Origin: VBAU01 sp036005185
Lineage (GTDB): Bacteria; Bacteroidota; Bacteroidia; Chitinophagales; Chitinophagaceae
Length of the DNA: 64,000 nt
NCBI GenBank assembly: GCA_036005185.1
Contig: DASYQS010000024.1
Span: 124,001-188,000 of the forward strand
Direction of reading: 5' to 3'
A program made the position numbers and the translations under genes. Below the pieces are notes generated by a model. The model worked only from the letters and a program-made list of their open reading frames with translations. It made no database searches and was not told the origin of the DNA. Shown here in pieces: positions 62,361 through 64,000 of the stretch; the stretch's first letter is position 1, and each line of letters opens with the position of its first letter.

Positions 62361-62571
62361 CCCCAAACCCCCTAAAGGGGCTTTTGAACCCTAAAGTTGA
62401 AATGACTTTAAAGTCGATTAACTAATAACTACTTTCGTTTGCATAATAGCGAACAAAAAACACAAGAGTGCGACGCAACAGAAACTTAATAGTCTCTTTC
62501 TACAATTCAGAAATCAAGAATAAACAAAAATATATTCGGCCTAAGTTCTCCGCTTTAGACGGAGACAGAGG
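62361..62571. repeat. Composite intergenic repeat between aroB and the DAHP synthase gene
   Basis: On the minus strand the order is: hairpin at 62571-62540 (CTCCGTCTAAAGCGGAG core), the word TTGCGTCGCACTCTTGTG at 62478-62461, and a palindrome at 62385-62361 (CCCCTTTAGGGG core). This matches 38314-38536 in order and rough spacing although the sequence between modules differs. No gene in this 216-bp space. Confidence 0.7.
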
Positions 62572-62572
62572 G

Positions 62573-63658
62573 TTAGCTATTCATAATTTTATTCTGATGA
62601 TTGATGCTCTCCATATGCATGGCATCAAAATATTTTGTGATGAACTCTTTGCTTAAACCCAAGGTTTCGCCTTTTTGAAATGCTCTCTGCAAAATCTCAT
62701 TCCAGCGATTGGTTTGCAGAATGGTGATATTATTATTCTTTTTGTATTCACCGATCTTTTCCGCAATCTTCATGCGCTGTCCAAGTATTTGCATCAGTTC
62801 ATCATCGAGGTGATTGATCTGCTGTCTTAATTTCTCAAGAGCTGCATGATACTCCTCTGAATTCACATCTTCCTTACGCCAGATGATTGAATCAAGCAGT
62901 TCAGCGAGTTTCTCCGGTGTTACTTGTTGCTTGGCATCGCTCCATGCATTATCGGGATCCATGTGCGCTTCGATCATTAATCCATCATAATCCAGGTCGA
63001 TTGCCTTTTGTGCTACCTCATGCAAAATATCACGACGACCGCAAATGTGCGAAGGATCATTAATGAACAAAAGCTCTGGATAACGCCGTTTCATTTCAAT
63101 GGCCAAATGCCACATTGGAGCGTTGCGATATTCTGTATTTCCGTAAGAAGAAAACCCACGGTGTATCAAACCAATTTGTTTAATTCCGGCTTTAGCAACT
63201 CTTTCCACTGCACCTGTCCATAGTTCAAGGTCAGGATTAATAGGGTTTTTGATCAATACGGGTACCTCAGCGCTTCGTAACGCATCGGCCACCTCCTGCA
63301 CGCTAAAGGGGTTCACTGTCGTTCTGGCGCCAATCCATAGCACATCCACTTCAAAGCTTAAAGCATCATCAACTTGTTTGCCAGTAGCCACCTCCACCAT
63401 AGTGGGCAAGCCAGTAAGCTTTTTTGCCCGCAATAGCCAAGGCAATCCCTTTACGCCAATTCCTTCAAAGGTTCCTGGTCTTGTACGTGGTTTCCAAATA
63501 CCGGCCCTTACCATATCCACTTTGCCGGTAGCTGCTATGCGTTGCACTGTTTCCACTACCTGCTCTTCAGTTTCGGCACTACAGGGGCCGCTAATGATCA
63601 ATGGACGCTTACTCCATTTCTGTTGCACAATTTCTTTCATTGTTTGTGTTGCTTGCAT
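62573..63658 (-). CDS. Bifunctional 3-deoxy-7-phosphoheptulonate synthase / chorismate mutase (type II)
   Basis: A 361-aa protein from the ATG at 63658 (MQATQTMKEIVQQKWSKRPL). The frame is open for 50 more codons back to a TTG, but homologues begin near LIISGPCSAETEEQV. DAHP synthase (about residues 20-270): GPCSAE, RAGIWKPRTRPGTFEGIGVK G, WIGARTTVNPFSVQ, LIHRGFSSYG and INDPSHICGRRD. Chorismate mutase (about 275-361): LEKLRQQINHLDDELMQILG QRMKIAEKIGEYKK. It opens the shikimate pathway and also takes chorismate to prephenate, so mutase products can feed back on the synthase. It heads the aro cluster and is separated from aroB by the composite repeat. Confidence 0.93.
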   Translation of the reverse strand: MQATQTMKEIVQQKWSKRPLIISGPCSAETEEQVVETVQRIAATGKVDMVRAGIWKPRTRPGTFEGIGVKGLPWLLRAKKLTGLPTMVEVATGKQVDDALSFEVDVLWIGARTTVNPFSVQEVADALRSAEVPVLIKNPINPDLELWTGAVERVAKAGIKQIGLIHRGFSSYGNTEYRNAPMWHLAIEMKRRYPELLFINDPSHICGRRDILHEVAQKAIDLDYDGLMIEAHMDPDNAWSDAKQQVTPEKLAELLDSIIWRKEDVNSEEYHAALEKLRQQINHLDDELMQILGQRMKIAEKIGEYKKNNNITILQTNRWNEILQRAFQKGETLGLSKEFITKYFDAMHMESINHQNKIMNS

Positions 63659-63869
63659 GTTGCGAAGATAAGCCCATTGGGGTAAAGAGGAAGAATACAA
63701 AAGCGCTTTTTTTGAGAGAATATCATGTACCAGCTGCAGTAATTCCCTGTCAGTAGACAAATATTCAACCTCTGTCACATTCTTCGGCGGTAAAATTATA
63801 CAGACCAAGATATCAGATTCTTTGGGGGGATGATTTGAGTAAATATGACCTTTGTTTAGTTAACAGCTT

Positions 63870-63900
63870 AAAATAAAAGTCCCTTGTAGAAACAAGGGAC
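63870..63900 (-). terminator. Terminator of the gene entering from the right edge
   Basis: GTCCCTTGT-AGAA-ACAAGGGAC with an A-rich left flank that gives a U-rich tail leftward. It lies 32 bp after the stop at 63933. Confidence 0.7.
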
Positions 63901-63932
63901 GGAATTCACATGAGAAAAATTAAAAAGTTTAT

Positions 63933-64000
63933 TTAGTTGGCACTCCCCACCCTATTTTGCTCATCTTGTGTAGCGCTGTTTCTCCGACGAGGGGGAGGAT
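63933..64000 (-). CDS. C-terminal end of a gene cut by the window edge
   Basis: The minus strand is open from the right edge to a TAA at 63933-63935 and ends LPLVGETALHKMSKIGWGV PTK. A terminator follows. About 22 residues are too few to name it. Confidence 0.45.
   Translation of the reverse strand, partial: PPPRRRNSATQDEQNRVGSAN

Noticed and set aside
63659..63808. 50-codon N-terminal extension of the DAHP synthase/chorismate mutase
   Set aside because: It begins at TTG, shows no family motif, and the ATG at 63658 places the start where homologues begin.

Overview
The window is chromosomal DNA of a Bacteroidota bacterium, most likely a Chitinophagaceae/Chitinophagales relative. The evidence is a SusC-type TonB receptor beside a FecR/ECF-sigma pair, a type IX secretion C-terminal domain, promoter boxes of the TAnnTTTG type, few Shine-Dalgarno sequences, several TTG/GTG starts, and the GC-rich palindromic repeats common in this phylum. 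There is one intact tRNA gene, tRNA-Arg(ACG), no rRNA, no CRISPR array and no recognisable integrase or transposase.

Layout. 0-4.2 kb: SusC receptor (cut by the window edge), FecR anti-sigma factor and a divergent ECF sigma factor. 4.2-11.5 kb: sugar-acid and amino-sugar catabolism: a NagB/PIG-L fusion, a GntP permease, an IlvD/Edd pentonate dehydratase, a split MarR/GNAT pair with a clear operator, and a frameshifted FAH-family gene. 11.9-13.1 kb: an NmrA-like reductase, then a tRNA transcription unit (promoter, degenerate tRNA, tRNA-Arg, terminator). 13.1-28.7 kb: an accessory region whose ends carry copies of the tRNA-Arg 3' end. It holds lipoproteins, gene remnants, a duplicated and decayed sugar-phosphate isomerase, a HEPN-like gene between two direct repeats, an exported WD40-caspase with a partner lipoprotein, a GHL10 hydrolase with a T9SS sorting domain, and an ORF cut by an in-frame stop. 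28.9-34.1 kb: an ABC exporter and a group of envelope/metal proteins. 34.2-58.5 kb: mostly housekeeping genes (rlmH, rhomboid, tilS, etfBA, bifunctional nuclease, ispE, rocD, VIT1, ilvE, a GNAT/EamA/MocR cluster, APC permease, Rieske oxygenase, groES-groEL). 58.5-63.7 kb: a shikimate-pathway cluster on the minus strand: DAHP synthase/chorismate mutase, aroB, aroA, aroC.

The most striking feature is in the aro cluster. aroC carries a 468-bp in-frame insertion (156 codons) encoding a complete DUF559 (Vsr-like PD-(D/E)XK) nuclease domain, with an inverted palindromic repeat at each end. The adjacent aroA carries two shorter palindromes of a related kind, also in frame. Other palindromes sit in intergenic spaces across the window. 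This suggests a family of palindromic elements that enter genes without breaking them, with the DUF559 copy as a possible autonomous or homing form. Second in interest is the exported WD40-caspase/lipoprotein pair in the tRNA-linked accessory region.
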